Source: an uncultured Bacteroidia bacterium
Lineage (GTDB): Bacteria; Bacteroidota; Bacteroidia; Bacteroidales; UBA932
NCBI GenBank assembly: GCA_902784785.1
Contig: CACZWF010000004.1
Span: 1 to 44,883, forward strand
Reading direction: 5' to 3'
DNA length: 44,883 nucleotides
Shown: positions 32,756 through 41,260 of the stretch, piece by piece
Numbering within the stretch: the stretch's first letter is position 1
How the letters are laid out: the number at the start of each line of letters is the position of its first letter
Program-made: the position numbers and the translations under genes
Notes under the pieces: model-generated
Told to the model about the DNA's origin: nothing
Databases searched by the model: none
Seen by the model: the letters and a program-made list of their open reading frames with translations, nothing else

Positions 32756-33853
32756 ATGACGCGAAGGATTCTCATATCGGGGCTGGTGATGTGTTCCAGC
32801 CTGCTCGCTTGGACGCAGACGCGTCCTACGACCCTGCCAGCCCACGCAGGTGAATGCGCTGCCAACCCGTCAATCCGAGTGCCGGAATGCCCCGACAGCC
32901 TGCTGGTGCTCTTCTGGAATGTGGAGAACCTGTTTGATTGCGAGGGAGAGAACGGTGGGAAAGAATGGACACCGGCCGGAGAGAAACATTGGACACCGGG
33001 CCGCCTGCGAGCCAAATGCAACGCCATCGCGAAAACACTGCTGTGGGTGGGCGAAAAGTGGGGCCGGCTGCCGGACATCGTGGGCTTGGCTGAGGTGGAA
33101 AACGCGGGCGTGCTGCGCCGGCTTGTCTATTCCGCTCCTCTGCGGAAGGCCGGGTATCGCTACATCCATTTCGATTCGCCGGACCCTCGGGGCATCGATG
33201 TCGCCTTGCTCTACCGGAAAGATGTGCTGGCCCGCCCGAAGGCCGAAGCCCTGCCCGTTCCGGGCTTCCGCACCCGCGACATCCTCCGCTGTCGTTTTCC
33301 GCTCTCTGGTGACTCCCTGACCGTCGTCGTGGTCCATCACCCCTCCAAACTTGGCGGTCCGGCCCGCTCCCAGCCTCGCCGCCAAGCCGCAATGTCCGTA
33401 CTCCGAGAAGCCTGCGGCGACACTCGTGCCGGCTCTTCCGGCACAGACTCTTTGCCCACCGCAGCGTCCTGTTCCCTGACGGTGGTCACCGGCGATTTCA
33501 ACGACACACCGGATGGAGAGGCTTTTCAGATGCTGGATTCTTGCCTTGTATGCCTCTCGCGTCCCCTCTACCGCCAGGGTGAAGGTACGCTCAAATATGA
33601 CGGGAAATGGGAGTTGATCGATCAGTTCTGGGTATCGCCCGACTTGGCGGAAAAAGAGACAGGCGCCCATGCAGGACGGTGGCGTTGTGAGACCGCCGTC
33701 CTTTACGCGCCTTTTCTATTGACACGCGACAGCGCGCACGCGGGGGAGAAGCCGTTACGCACTTATTCCGGCCCCCGCTATCTGGGCGGAGTCAGCGACC
33801 ATTTGCCGATTGTGCTGCGGCTGAGCAGAAAAGACTATTCGTCCAGGGAGTGA
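32756..33853 (+). CDS. secreted endonuclease/exonuclease/phosphatase family protein
   Basis: 365 aa from the ATG at 32756 (a GTG lies one codon upstream). The signal peptide is MTRRILISGLVMCSSLLAWTQ. EEP-fold motifs in order are LFWNVENLFD, GLAEVEN (metal Glu), DPRGIDVALLYRKD, VVVVHHPSK, VVTGDFNDTPDGEAF and GGVSDHLPIVL (catalytic Asp-His). The active site is complete. Such proteins cleave phosphodiesters in nucleic acids or lipids; export suggests extracellular nucleic acid scavenging, but the substrate is not determinable. A stretch with a GTGCCGG/CCGGCAC hairpin (33426-33444) encodes AGSSGTDS and may be a decayed repeat. It overlaps the convergent DUF1015 gene by 19 bp. Confidence 0.88.
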   Translation: MTRRILISGLVMCSSLLAWTQTRPTTLPAHAGECAANPSIRVPECPDSLLVLFWNVENLFDCEGENGGKEWTPAGEKHWTPGRLRAKCNAIAKTLLWVGEKWGRLPDIVGLAEVENAGVLRRLVYSAPLRKAGYRYIHFDSPDPRGIDVALLYRKDVLARPKAEALPVPGFRTRDILRCRFPLSGDSLTVVVVHHPSKLGGPARSQPRRQAAMSVLREACGDTRAGSSGTDSLPTAASCSLTVVTGDFNDTPDGEAFQMLDSCLVCLSRPLYRQGEGTLKYDGKWELIDQFWVSPDLAEKETGAHAGRWRCETAVLYAPFLLTRDSAHAGEKPLRTYSGPRYLGGVSDHLPIVLRLSRKDYSSRE

Positions 33854-35100
33854 ATGGCCAGACCGGAACGAAGTTTGGGCTCGAACCAGGTCGTTTTCGG
33901 GGGCATGATGTTGCCCGTGTCCGCGATGCGGATGAGTTGGTCCATCGAAACGGGATAGAGCGCGAAGGCGACCTTCATCTCTCCGCTGTCCACCCGACGG
34001 GACAGTTCGCCCAGACCCCGGATGCCGCCCACGAAATCGATGCGTTTGTCCGTGCGCAGGTCTTTGATGCCGAGCAATTTGTCCAGAACCAGATTGGAAA
34101 GGATGGTCACATCCAGCACGCCGATGGGGTCCTCATCGTCATAACGGCCTTCGCGGGCGGTGAGGCTGTACCATTTCCCGCCCAGATACATCGAGAAATT
34201 GTGCAGGTCGACGGGCTCGTAGGGTTTGGCGGCGCGGCCGTACATCGGTTCGGAGACGAGCGTCACCTTGAAATCTTCCTCCAAGGCCTGAAGGAAAGTT
34301 TTCTCATCCATTCCGTTCAAGTCCTTGACGACGCGGTTGTAATCCAGAATGGCCAGGTGGCTCTGCGGGAAGCAGACCGCCATAAACCAGTTGTATTCTT
34401 CCTCACCGGTATGGTTCGGATTCTGCGCGCGTTTTTCTGCGCCCACCCGGGCCGCGGCCGCCGTGCGGTGATGGCCGTCCGCCACATAGAAAGCGTCCAC
34501 CTGGGTGTTGAAAAGGCGGGTGACGCGGGCGATGGTTTCGTCGTCGCGAATCACCCAGAAGGTGTGGACGAATTTATTCTCGTCGGTAAAGCGATATTCA
34601 GGTTCTCCCGCCACCGTCGCGCTGATGATGCTTCCCAATTCCGCATTATCCTTGTAGGCGAAGAATACGGGTTCGATATTGGCGTTCTGGATGCGGACGT
34701 GCACCATACGGTCGTCTTCTTTGTCTTTGCGCGTGAGCTCGTGCTTCTTGATGATGCCCTCGGCGTAATCGTCGGTGTGGGCGCAGAGCACGAATCCGTA
34801 TTGTGTACGCATTCCCATCGTCTGGGCATAGACATAATAGCAGGGTTTCTCATCCTGAACCAGCCAGCCGCGCAATTTCCACAGTTTGAAATTCTCGACG
34901 GCCTTGTCGTAAACGGGTTGGGAATGTTCGTCCGCGATGGGTTCGAAATCGATTTCCGGGCGGGTGATGTGCAGCAAGCTTTTCTCGCCGGCCATCTGCT
35001 TGGCCTCCGCGGAATTCATCACGTCGTAAGGGGGAGCCGCCACTTCAGTCACCAAATTTTTCGGGGGGCGGATCGCCGCAAACGCTTTTACTCGTACCAT
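33835..35100 (-). CDS. DUF1015 family protein
   Basis: 421 aa, typical of the family. Conserved blocks are VKAFAAIRPPKNLVTEVAAPPYDVMNSAEA at the N-terminus and ITRPEIDF. GIIKKHELTRKDKEDDR follows, then DGHHRTAAAARVG and FMAVCFPQSHLAILDYNRVVKDLNG. The cytoplasmic role is unsettled. Genes of this family often neighbour serA/serC in Bacteroidota, but not here, so no pathway is assigned. It has its own promoter and converges on the phosphatase gene with overlapping 3' ends. Confidence 0.88.
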   Translation of the reverse strand: MVRVKAFAAIRPPKNLVTEVAAPPYDVMNSAEAKQMAGEKSLLHITRPEIDFEPIADEHSQPVYDKAVENFKLWKLRGWLVQDEKPCYYVYAQTMGMRTQYGFVLCAHTDDYAEGIIKKHELTRKDKEDDRMVHVRIQNANIEPVFFAYKDNAELGSIISATVAGEPEYRFTDENKFVHTFWVIRDDETIARVTRLFNTQVDAFYVADGHHRTAAAARVGAEKRAQNPNHTGEEEYNWFMAVCFPQSHLAILDYNRVVKDLNGMDEKTFLQALEEDFKVTLVSEPMYGRAAKPYEPVDLHNFSMYLGGKWYSLTAREGRYDDEDPIGVLDVTILSNLVLDKLLGIKDLRTDKRIDFVGGIRGLGELSRRVDSGEMKVAFALYPVSMDQLIRIADTGNIMPPKTTWFEPKLRSGLAIHSLDE

Positions 35101-35128
35101 AGTTTTAATAACGCTAAATTTCGAGACG

Positions 35129-35159
35129 CGAAGTTATCAAAAAGTCGCAAATATTCAAA
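35129..35159 (-). promoter_or_regulatory. predicted promoter of the DUF1015 gene
   Basis: On the minus strand: TTTG (35159-35156), 19-bp spacer, -7 box TAACTTCG (35136-35129), one mismatch from TAnnTTTG. It lies 28 bp before the ATG at 35100. Confidence 0.55.
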
Positions 35160-35168
35160 CAAAAGTTG

Positions 35169-35176
35169 TATCTTTG
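35169..35176 (+). promoter_or_regulatory. predicted -7 box of the GH20 gene
   Basis: TATCTTTG, 36 bp before the ATG at 35213. The -33 region is poor. It lies back to back with the DUF1015 promoter. Confidence 0.5.
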
Positions 35177-35212
35177 TTTACTTTGGCGACGGTGTCTCAT
35201 AAAAGAACAAAG

Positions 35213-37339
35213 ATGAAAAGAGTCATAGCTTTGATTTGGGGTTTCTCCTTGTACCTGCTGTCTTTCGCGGCGGGAGACGCTGTCCGCGGGGGCAGCACGC
35301 CCGAGCGCATTCTTCCCCAAGTGGCCCGGTGGGTTCCAGCGAACGGCGGCAGTTTTGTCCTGACGCCGGCCTGTTCCTACCGTCTGGAGGGGAAAGGAGT
35401 GACCGGTGATGCGGCGGAGGCATTCCGCGTCTATCTGGACAATTGTCCCTTGGCGATGCGGTCCGCAGACAAAAAGGAAAGCCCGGCCATCCGCATCAAA
35501 ATCGGCCCCAAAACTTTGAAAGACACACGCGAAGGTGCCTATCAATTGATCGTGGAGCGCAAAGGGATCAGCATTCAAGCCAACGGTGTGGCCGGCGCTT
35601 TTTACGCCATTCAATCCCTGCTTCAACTACAAGCGGCGGATGACGAAGGGCGTATCGCCTGCTGCAAGATAGAAGACGCGCCCCGCTATGCTTACCGAGG
35701 CCTGATGTTCGACGTCGTTCGTCATTTCCACGGCAAAGATTTCATCCTCAAGCAGATTGACTTGATGGCCCAGTTGAAGATGAACCGCCTGCACCTGCAC
35801 CTGACCGACAACGAAGGCTGGCGCATCGCGTTGGACTGCGCGCCGGAAATGGTTCGGAAAGGCGCGTTTGGAGAGAGTTGGTGGTTCAACCACGTGATGA
35901 GCAGAAAGCCCCTCGTATTTGCCGAGGAGCCGTCAGGCTATATTCCGGGGACCGTTTATGACGACGGCCGGGTCTATGGCGGCTATTATAGCAAAGAGGA
36001 CCTGCGCGAAATCATTGCCTTCGCCGCTACCCGCCAGATAGAAATCATTCCCGAGATTGAATTTCCCGGTCACAATCAAGCCCTGTTGCACGCACACCCC
36101 GAATTCTTCTGTCAGGGCGAACACAAGGTCAACAATGTCGTCTGTTTGGGGAAAGAGAACGTTTTTACGTTTTACGAGAAGGTTTTGGAAGAGGTGATGG
36201 AACTTTTCCCCACCCAATATCTGCATATCGGGGGCGACGAAGCCAAGAAATCCAATTGGAACGCGTGCCCGCTCTGCCAGCAACGCATTGCCGACGAACA
36301 GCTCAAGGATGTCTACGAATTACAGAGTTATGGCATCCGCCGGATGGAGAAATTCATCAACGGCCACGGGAAACGGCTTATCGGCTGGGACGAGATTCTC
36401 GAAGGCGGCCTGTCGGACAACGCCACGGTGATGTCCTGGCGCGGCACCGAAGGGGGTGTGGAGGCGATTCGGATGAACCACGATGTCGTCATGTCGCCCA
36501 GCACCTTCTATTATCTGGATTTCGGACAGGACGCGCCCTACAAAGAACCGCTCGCCTTCAACTCCTATCTGCCGTTGGAAGTCGTCTACAGTTATGAGCC
36601 GGAAGACGACATCATCGCGGCCTGCGGGGAAGACTACGACCCTTCCATCCTAAAACATCTACTGGGCGTGCAGGGCAACTTGTGGTCGGAATGCATCGTC
36701 AGCGACAGCCAATTCGAATATATGCTGTACCCGCGCGCGTTCGCGATTGCCGAGAACGGATGGAGCCCCAAGGGAAGCAAAAACTATCCCGCTTTCCGCG
36801 AGAAGAGCCTCTCGCTTATCGAGCGCGTCAAAGCACAGGGGTATCATCCTTTCGAACTGGCGTCGGAAGTCGGCCATCGTCCCGAAGCCGTGCAACCCGT
36901 TCCCAATCTGGCCCTTGGTGCGAAAGCCACCTGGACCTGCGGGGGCAAGGCGGAATCGGCGGACAAGGTGGTGGATGGCTGGCTGGGCGACTGGGCCATT
37001 CGTAGAAACCCCAGATGGCAGGAATTCGGAAAGAAAGAAGTGACCCTGGACGTTGACTTGGGCGAAATCAAGAGCCTGCATTATATCGGAACTGAATTTG
37101 TCGATTACAAGGCGCGGCGGTTCTGCGTGCCAGCCGATACGGAATTTTTCGTTTCGGAGGACGGCGTTCACTTCACCCCTTTATCCATCCCTCAGATGAG
37201 GCTCTCCGAGGACCGGATGCACTTCTCCATTCTCACGGTCGGCGGCACCGTCGATGTCCGCGCTCGCTATGTCCGTCTTCGTTTCAACACAGGGAAACAG
37301 AAGGTCCGGGGCTACATCAGTGAAATTATGATCAATTAA
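35213..37339 (+). CDS. beta-N-acetylhexosaminidase, glycoside hydrolase family 20
   Basis: 708 aa from the ATG at 35213 (MKRVIALIWGFSLYLLSFAAG, signal peptide); a TTG 13 codons upstream overlaps the promoter. Domain order: GH20 N-terminal domain (to about 150), catalytic barrel from YRGLMFDVVRHFHGKDFILKQIDLMA. MNRLHLHLTDNEGWRI, EIEFPGHNQALLHAHPE, the catalytic Asp-Glu pair in HIGGDEAKKSNW (Asp342, Glu343) and MSWRGTEGG follow. A C-terminal discoidin-like (F5/8 C) domain begins about NLALGAKATWTC. It removes terminal GlcNAc or GalNAc from glycans by substrate-assisted catalysis, probably in the periplasm or on the surface. The dicarboxylate transporter gene follows after 4 bp. Confidence 0.94.
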   Translation: MKRVIALIWGFSLYLLSFAAGDAVRGGSTPERILPQVARWVPANGGSFVLTPACSYRLEGKGVTGDAAEAFRVYLDNCPLAMRSADKKESPAIRIKIGPKTLKDTREGAYQLIVERKGISIQANGVAGAFYAIQSLLQLQAADDEGRIACCKIEDAPRYAYRGLMFDVVRHFHGKDFILKQIDLMAQLKMNRLHLHLTDNEGWRIALDCAPEMVRKGAFGESWWFNHVMSRKPLVFAEEPSGYIPGTVYDDGRVYGGYYSKEDLREIIAFAATRQIEIIPEIEFPGHNQALLHAHPEFFCQGEHKVNNVVCLGKENVFTFYEKVLEEVMELFPTQYLHIGGDEAKKSNWNACPLCQQRIADEQLKDVYELQSYGIRRMEKFINGHGKRLIGWDEILEGGLSDNATVMSWRGTEGGVEAIRMNHDVVMSPSTFYYLDFGQDAPYKEPLAFNSYLPLEVVYSYEPEDDIIAACGEDYDPSILKHLLGVQGNLWSECIVSDSQFEYMLYPRAFAIAENGWSPKGSKNYPAFREKSLSLIERVKAQGYHPFELASEVGHRPEAVQPVPNLALGAKATWTCGGKAESADKVVDGWLGDWAIRRNPRWQEFGKKEVTLDVDLGEIKSLHYIGTEFVDYKARRFCVPADTEFFVSEDGVHFTPLSIPQMRLSEDRMHFSILTVGGTVDVRARYVRLRFNTGKQKVRGYISEIMIN

Positions 37340-37343
37340 AGAT

Positions 37344-38714
37344 ATGACTTTTGCAATGATTATCCAGCTGCTGATTGTTCTGGCAGCGCTCTATGTGGGT
37401 TCGAGGTACGGTTCCCTCGCCCTCGGCGCCATCTCCGGCATCGGACTGGCGATTCTGGTATTCGGATTCGGGCTCAAGCCCGGTACGCCGCCGACCGACG
37501 TTATCTACATCATTATCGCCGCCGTCACCTGCGCGGGCACCTTGCAGGCTTCGGGCGGTATGGACTGGATGATACAAGTGGCGGAAAAGATGCTCCGCAA
37601 GCATCCGGACAACATCACCTTCCTCGGTCCCCTCGTCACTTTCTTCCTGACGGTGCTGGTGGGAACGGGACACGTGGTCTATACCATTATGCCCATCATC
37701 TGCGACATCGCCCTGAAGAAAAACATCCGCCCGGAAAGGCCCTGCGCCGTCTCTTCCATCGCCTCGCAGGTGGGCATTACCTGTTCGCCCATTGCGGCGG
37801 CGGTCGTGGCATTCGTGACCATTTCCAACGCCAACAGTTTCAACGTGACCATTCCGCAGGTGCTGATGGTGACCATTCCGTCCTGCGTCTGCGGTTTGAT
37901 GTGCGCGGCGGCCGCTTCCTACCGGCGTGGATTGGACCTGGACAAAGACCCGAAGTTCCTCGCCCGCAAGGCCGATCCTGACGCGTTCCAATTTATGTAT
38001 GGGAGTACGGCTACGACGATGGACAAGGAGATTACCCCCTCCGCCAAGGCTTCGGTGTTTGTTTTCCTGGGCTCGCTGCTCATCATCGTGGGCTTCGCTT
38101 TCTGCCAGTTGTTCCACACCGCAGACGGAGAAACGGTGGCCAAGGCCATCGGGCTTCCCAAGATGAACATCTGCATCCAAATCATTATGCTGATGGCCGC
38201 CGCCGCCAACATCATGTTCTGCAAGGCGGCTCCCCGCCAGGCCGTAATGGGCGCTGTCTGGCAGTCCGGCATGATTGCGGTCATCGCCATCTACGGCATC
38301 GCCTGGCTGGCGGACACCTATTTCGGCAATTATATGGACGAGATGAAAGCGATGCTGACCGGGCTCGTGACGGCCTATCCCTGGGCCATCGCCTTCGTGT
38401 TCTTCCTCGTGTCCGTGCTGGTCAACTCGCAGGGCGCCGTGGTGGTGGCGATGCTGCCCCTGGCCTATGAACTGGGCATCGCCGGTCCTATCCTGTTGGG
38501 CGTGCTCCCGAGCGTGTACGGTTATTTCTTCATTCCCAACTACCCTTCGGATATCGCGACGGTCAACTTCGACCGCTCCCGCACGACGGTCATCGGCAAA
38601 TACCTGCTCAACCACAGTTTTATGATGCCGGGCCTGATCTGCGTGATCGTCTCGACCCTCGTCGGCTACCTCATCACCAACGTCCTCTTCGCCGGCTACT
38701 TCGCCTCGATTTAA
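37344..38714 (+). CDS. dcuB: anaerobic C4-dicarboxylate transporter, DcuA/DcuB family
   Basis: 456 aa, a polytopic membrane protein of about 10-12 segments. It matches the DcuA/DcuB family throughout: YGSLALGAISGIGLAILVFGFGLKPGTPPTDV, TLQASGGMDWMIQVAEKMLRKHP, GTGHVVYTIMPII, NIRPERPCAVSSIASQ, SGMIAVIAIYGIAWLADT, VNSQGAVVVAMLPLA and YPSDIATVNFDRSRTT. The family exchanges fumarate/malate/aspartate for succinate during fumarate respiration, fitting an anaerobe that excretes succinate. The start is 4 bp after the GH20 stop, so both are likely on one transcript; no metabolic link is evident. A second in-frame ATG four codons in is possible. Confidence 0.93.
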   Translation: MTFAMIIQLLIVLAALYVGSRYGSLALGAISGIGLAILVFGFGLKPGTPPTDVIYIIIAAVTCAGTLQASGGMDWMIQVAEKMLRKHPDNITFLGPLVTFFLTVLVGTGHVVYTIMPIICDIALKKNIRPERPCAVSSIASQVGITCSPIAAAVVAFVTISNANSFNVTIPQVLMVTIPSCVCGLMCAAAASYRRGLDLDKDPKFLARKADPDAFQFMYGSTATTMDKEITPSAKASVFVFLGSLLIIVGFAFCQLFHTADGETVAKAIGLPKMNICIQIIMLMAAAANIMFCKAAPRQAVMGAVWQSGMIAVIAIYGIAWLADTYFGNYMDEMKAMLTGLVTAYPWAIAFVFFLVSVLVNSQGAVVVAMLPLAYELGIAGPILLGVLPSVYGYFFIPNYPSDIATVNFDRSRTTVIGKYLLNHSFMMPGLICVIVSTLVGYLITNVLFAGYFASI

Positions 38715-38754
38715 GCGGGGCTGTAACCGTTCCGCATTCCTAAAGCGGCCCCGC
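38715..38754 (+). terminator. weak inverted repeat after dcuB
   Basis: GCGGGGC (38715-38721) pairs with GCCCCGC (38748-38754) across a 26-nt loop between the convergent dcuB and phosphoesterase genes. No U-run. It is a possible bidirectional stop or part of the neighbouring repeat. Confidence 0.3.
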
Positions 38755-38771
38755 GTTCCCAGCGAGGTTCT

Positions 38772-38809
38772 GCATTCGCGGCTTCCTTTTCAGGCCGGGA
38801 CCTTCGACA
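38772..38809 (-). repeat. intergenic repeat, copy B (uninterrupted form)
   Basis: Reverse complement of copy A's 26-bp block (38772-38797) joined directly to its 13-bp block (38797-38809), sharing one G. It lies in inverted orientation relative to copy A, 6.1 kb away. Confidence 0.8.
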
Positions 38810-38828
38810 TATGGAGCATAGATAGAGA

Positions 38829-41258
38829 TTACTCCCAAGAAACGGATTGGGTCCAGACGCGGCCGAAGCGGTCGGTGACGGAGACCGTGCCGCCCTTGCA
38901 GCCGGACGGAACAGCCACGCGGAACAAAGTGGTGATGGCTCCGACCTGACTGGCCGTATATTCGGGATCCTGCTTGAACGTGTTGCAATAGGTCTTGTAG
39001 TGGGTACGGATTTCGGTCATCGCCAAATCGTGGCGCGTTTCATCCGTGACTTGGGTCATCGCAACGGGGGTTCCACTCGTCGGGGTGAAGACCGGGACAT
39101 TCCAAGCCGTATCCCAGAGGAAGACATTGGCATAAACACAATCGTCACCATAGGAGCCCGCCGGATAGACGTGCATCTGATAGTTGTCATCCAGGGTCGC
39201 GCCGCCGTTTTTCATCTTGGCGATGCCGTTGGCATCATAGGTCCAATCACGCCGACTGTAAGTCGGCTCTGCCGTAGTATATCCCTTCTCGATGCCGATG
39301 AAAGCGGGACGCTGGTACTTGTTGGGATGGAAAGTCCAGGTGATGTTGTCTCCGTTCACATCCACCACGGTGAATCCCCTCGGCGTACCGGAAGCCAGAT
39401 ACTCGTTGGTCCACAACTCGCCGGTCGAACGGGCCAGGGTATGCACATTGACGTTGCGGTGACGGTGATTGGACGGGTAGACATAATTGAACGACGTGTG
39501 CGTATGTCCCGCCCAGGCGTGTACCTGCGCGAACTTGTCGATCAAGGCACCGTAGTCCGGACCGTGCACGGCCGTATTGGAACGCTCGTTGCCGCTCTCC
39601 AACTTGAACATCGGAGAGTGGGCGCAGACCATCAGCGTGGTGTTCTTGTCCACCAGCGCCAAATCGGACTGCAGCCAGGCCCAAGCCTTCTCGTCGAGAC
39701 CCTGCTGGAACGCGCTCAAAGTCCCATTGTTGACATACATAATCAAGTTGTCCAACACGACATAATGCTGACGGCCGATATTGAAGGAGTAATTCCTCGG
39801 GCCGAAAAGCGCTTCGAAAGGCTCGGCGCCCGCATCATCATCCGCCGCAGAAGTCCTATAGTCGTGGTTGCCGATGACATTGTAGGTCATAAACGGCAAT
39901 TTGTTCAAGTAACTGGCGTAAGTGCTGAGCAAACTGGGCGTGTTGTGCACCAAATCGCCCAGGCAGATGCCGTACACCGCGCGGTCGGACATCGTGAGCG
40001 CGACCTCCTTCAACTCCTGATACATATCCTTGGCTATATCCAAGGAGTGGTAGGCGGAATTTTCGTACGCATACCAGCCGGAAGTGTTCCTGGACTGCGG
40101 ATCTGCTGTGAAAAGCACGGTGTAACGCTCGGGATTGGCCACCGCCTCCAGCACGAAATTTTCACAGGTGTAAACTCCGCCCGAGGGCGTAAGTTCGGAC
40201 AAACGCTGGTAGAAACGCGGAAGTCCGTCCACCCGGGGCGGCTGATAGCCGGAGGGTGTGCTGACGGAAATGAATATCGCATCCGACAGGTTGGAATTGA
40301 GGTAGAAACTTCCGTCGAACATCGTGCGGACACTTTGCAGGCCGTCCGAAACGACCACTCCCCCGAGTCCTTCCCCGTTTTGGTTCACCACGCGGCCCGT
40401 CACATTGAACACATCGGGAGCCAGCACGACTTCCTCGATCTCGCCCAAAGAAAATTCCGACGCCGCCGGAGACGGGACAAAAGTGAACTCAGGCAGGCTG
40501 TAGAGTTTTCCGGCCGCCAATGTGGCGGCGGCGGTCTTCACCTTGGTCATCGTCCGGTTGAACTCATCCGTCAGCACGACGCTGAAGCCCTTGTATTGCC
40601 CGGCCGGAACAACGAGGAACAGTTCCAACGCGGTGGATTCCGACAGGTCCTGGGACAGGATGAGCGAAACCTCTTTTCCACTCCCCGCCGAAGTCAGGTT
40701 GCCGTTGGTATAGTCCAAGGTAAAGTCCCCGCAAACCTGCTCGCCGTCCTTGCCGCTGAATGCGGCGGCGGTGAGTTTCGAGGCGGAAACGCCGCTGTCT
40801 TTTTTCACCGACAGATGCACGACGGCACAGAGATGACGGACAGAAAGATTGGATGCGTCGGCCGAATAACCGCAGAGCGGGGCCGTCTGGGTCGCAAAAG
40901 TTCCCGCCGCCCAGGTTTGGGTGGACGGAAGGGTGACGGTCGTTGCATTTTTATAGAAGGACGCAGGGTAAAGCACGCGGTAAGGGGTACTCAATACGCC
41001 CGAAAAAACAAAATCCGCTTGGTTGGAACCGGCCTCCGCTGCGGAAAGCGGCTGGGAAACCGCCCCGTTCAAAGCAATCTGATCCCCCTCACTCCAATAT
41101 ACGTGTCGTTCGCCTCCCTCGGACGGGCTCATCGTGGTTTTGGTGAGTTTGTCAGGCAGACTGATTGTGAGGACGGTCTGCCCATCCATCCGAGGCTCGT
41201 CGGTCTTGGCACAGGATAAGGCCAAGACCGCGAGAGCCAACAGAAAATAATTTTTCAT
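38829..41258 (-). CDS. lipoprotein with fimbrillin-like head and calcineurin-like metallophosphoesterase domain
   Basis: 809 aa. Lipobox VLALSC (Cys16). Residues about 25-262 form the head domain (TKTTMSP...VYWSEGDQIALNG...LSTPYRVLYPAS...FLVVPAGQYKGFSVVL...GKLYSLPEFTFVP), nearly superimposable on that of the next gene upstream. A carboxypeptidase-regulatory-like beta domain follows (about 285-335, VTGRVVNQNGEGLGGVVVSDG). The metallophosphoesterase has FTADPQ (Asp386), GDLVHN (Asp435), GNHD (463-466), AHSP (His547) and GHTH (584-587), so the two-metal site is complete. A C-terminal beta domain reaches residue 809. A surface phosphatase or phosphodiesterase of unknown substrate. It starts 2 bp after the stop of the GLUG gene. 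Confidence 0.87.
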   Translation of the reverse strand: MKNYFLLALAVLALSCAKTDEPRMDGQTVLTISLPDKLTKTTMSPSEGGERHVYWSEGDQIALNGAVSQPLSAAEAGSNQADFVFSGVLSTPYRVLYPASFYKNATTVTLPSTQTWAAGTFATQTAPLCGYSADASNLSVRHLCAVVHLSVKKDSGVSASKLTAAAFSGKDGEQVCGDFTLDYTNGNLTSAGSGKEVSLILSQDLSESTALELFLVVPAGQYKGFSVVLTDEFNRTMTKVKTAAATLAAGKLYSLPEFTFVPSPAASEFSLGEIEEVVLAPDVFNVTGRVVNQNGEGLGGVVVSDGLQSVRTMFDGSFYLNSNLSDAIFISVSTPSGYQPPRVDGLPRFYQRLSELTPSGGVYTCENFVLEAVANPERYTVLFTADPQSRNTSGWYAYENSAYHSLDIAKDMYQELKEVALTMSDRAVYGICLGDLVHNTPSLLSTYASYLNKLPFMTYNVIGNHDYRTSAADDDAGAEPFEALFGPRNYSFNIGRQHYVVLDNLIMYVNNGTLSAFQQGLDEKAWAWLQSDLALVDKNTTLMVCAHSPMFKLESGNERSNTAVHGPDYGALIDKFAQVHAWAGHTHTSFNYVYPSNHRHRNVNVHTLARSTGELWTNEYLASGTPRGFTVVDVNGDNITWTFHPNKYQRPAFIGIEKGYTTAEPTYSRRDWTYDANGIAKMKNGGATLDDNYQMHVYPAGSYGDDCVYANVFLWDTAWNVPVFTPTSGTPVAMTQVTDETRHDLAMTEIRTHYKTYCNTFKQDPEYTASQVGAITTLFRVAVPSGCKGGTVSVTDRFGRVWTQSVSWE

Positions 41259-41260
41259 CG

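Noticed and set aside
32602..38809. Composite transposon with the 26-bp repeats as ends
   Set aside because: No transposase or integrase inside, no target-site duplication recognised, and all genes between are ordinary chromosomal genes.
38847..41219. 790-aa plus-strand frame
   Set aside because: Antisense shadow of the metallophosphoesterase lipoprotein, whose motifs are all on the minus strand.
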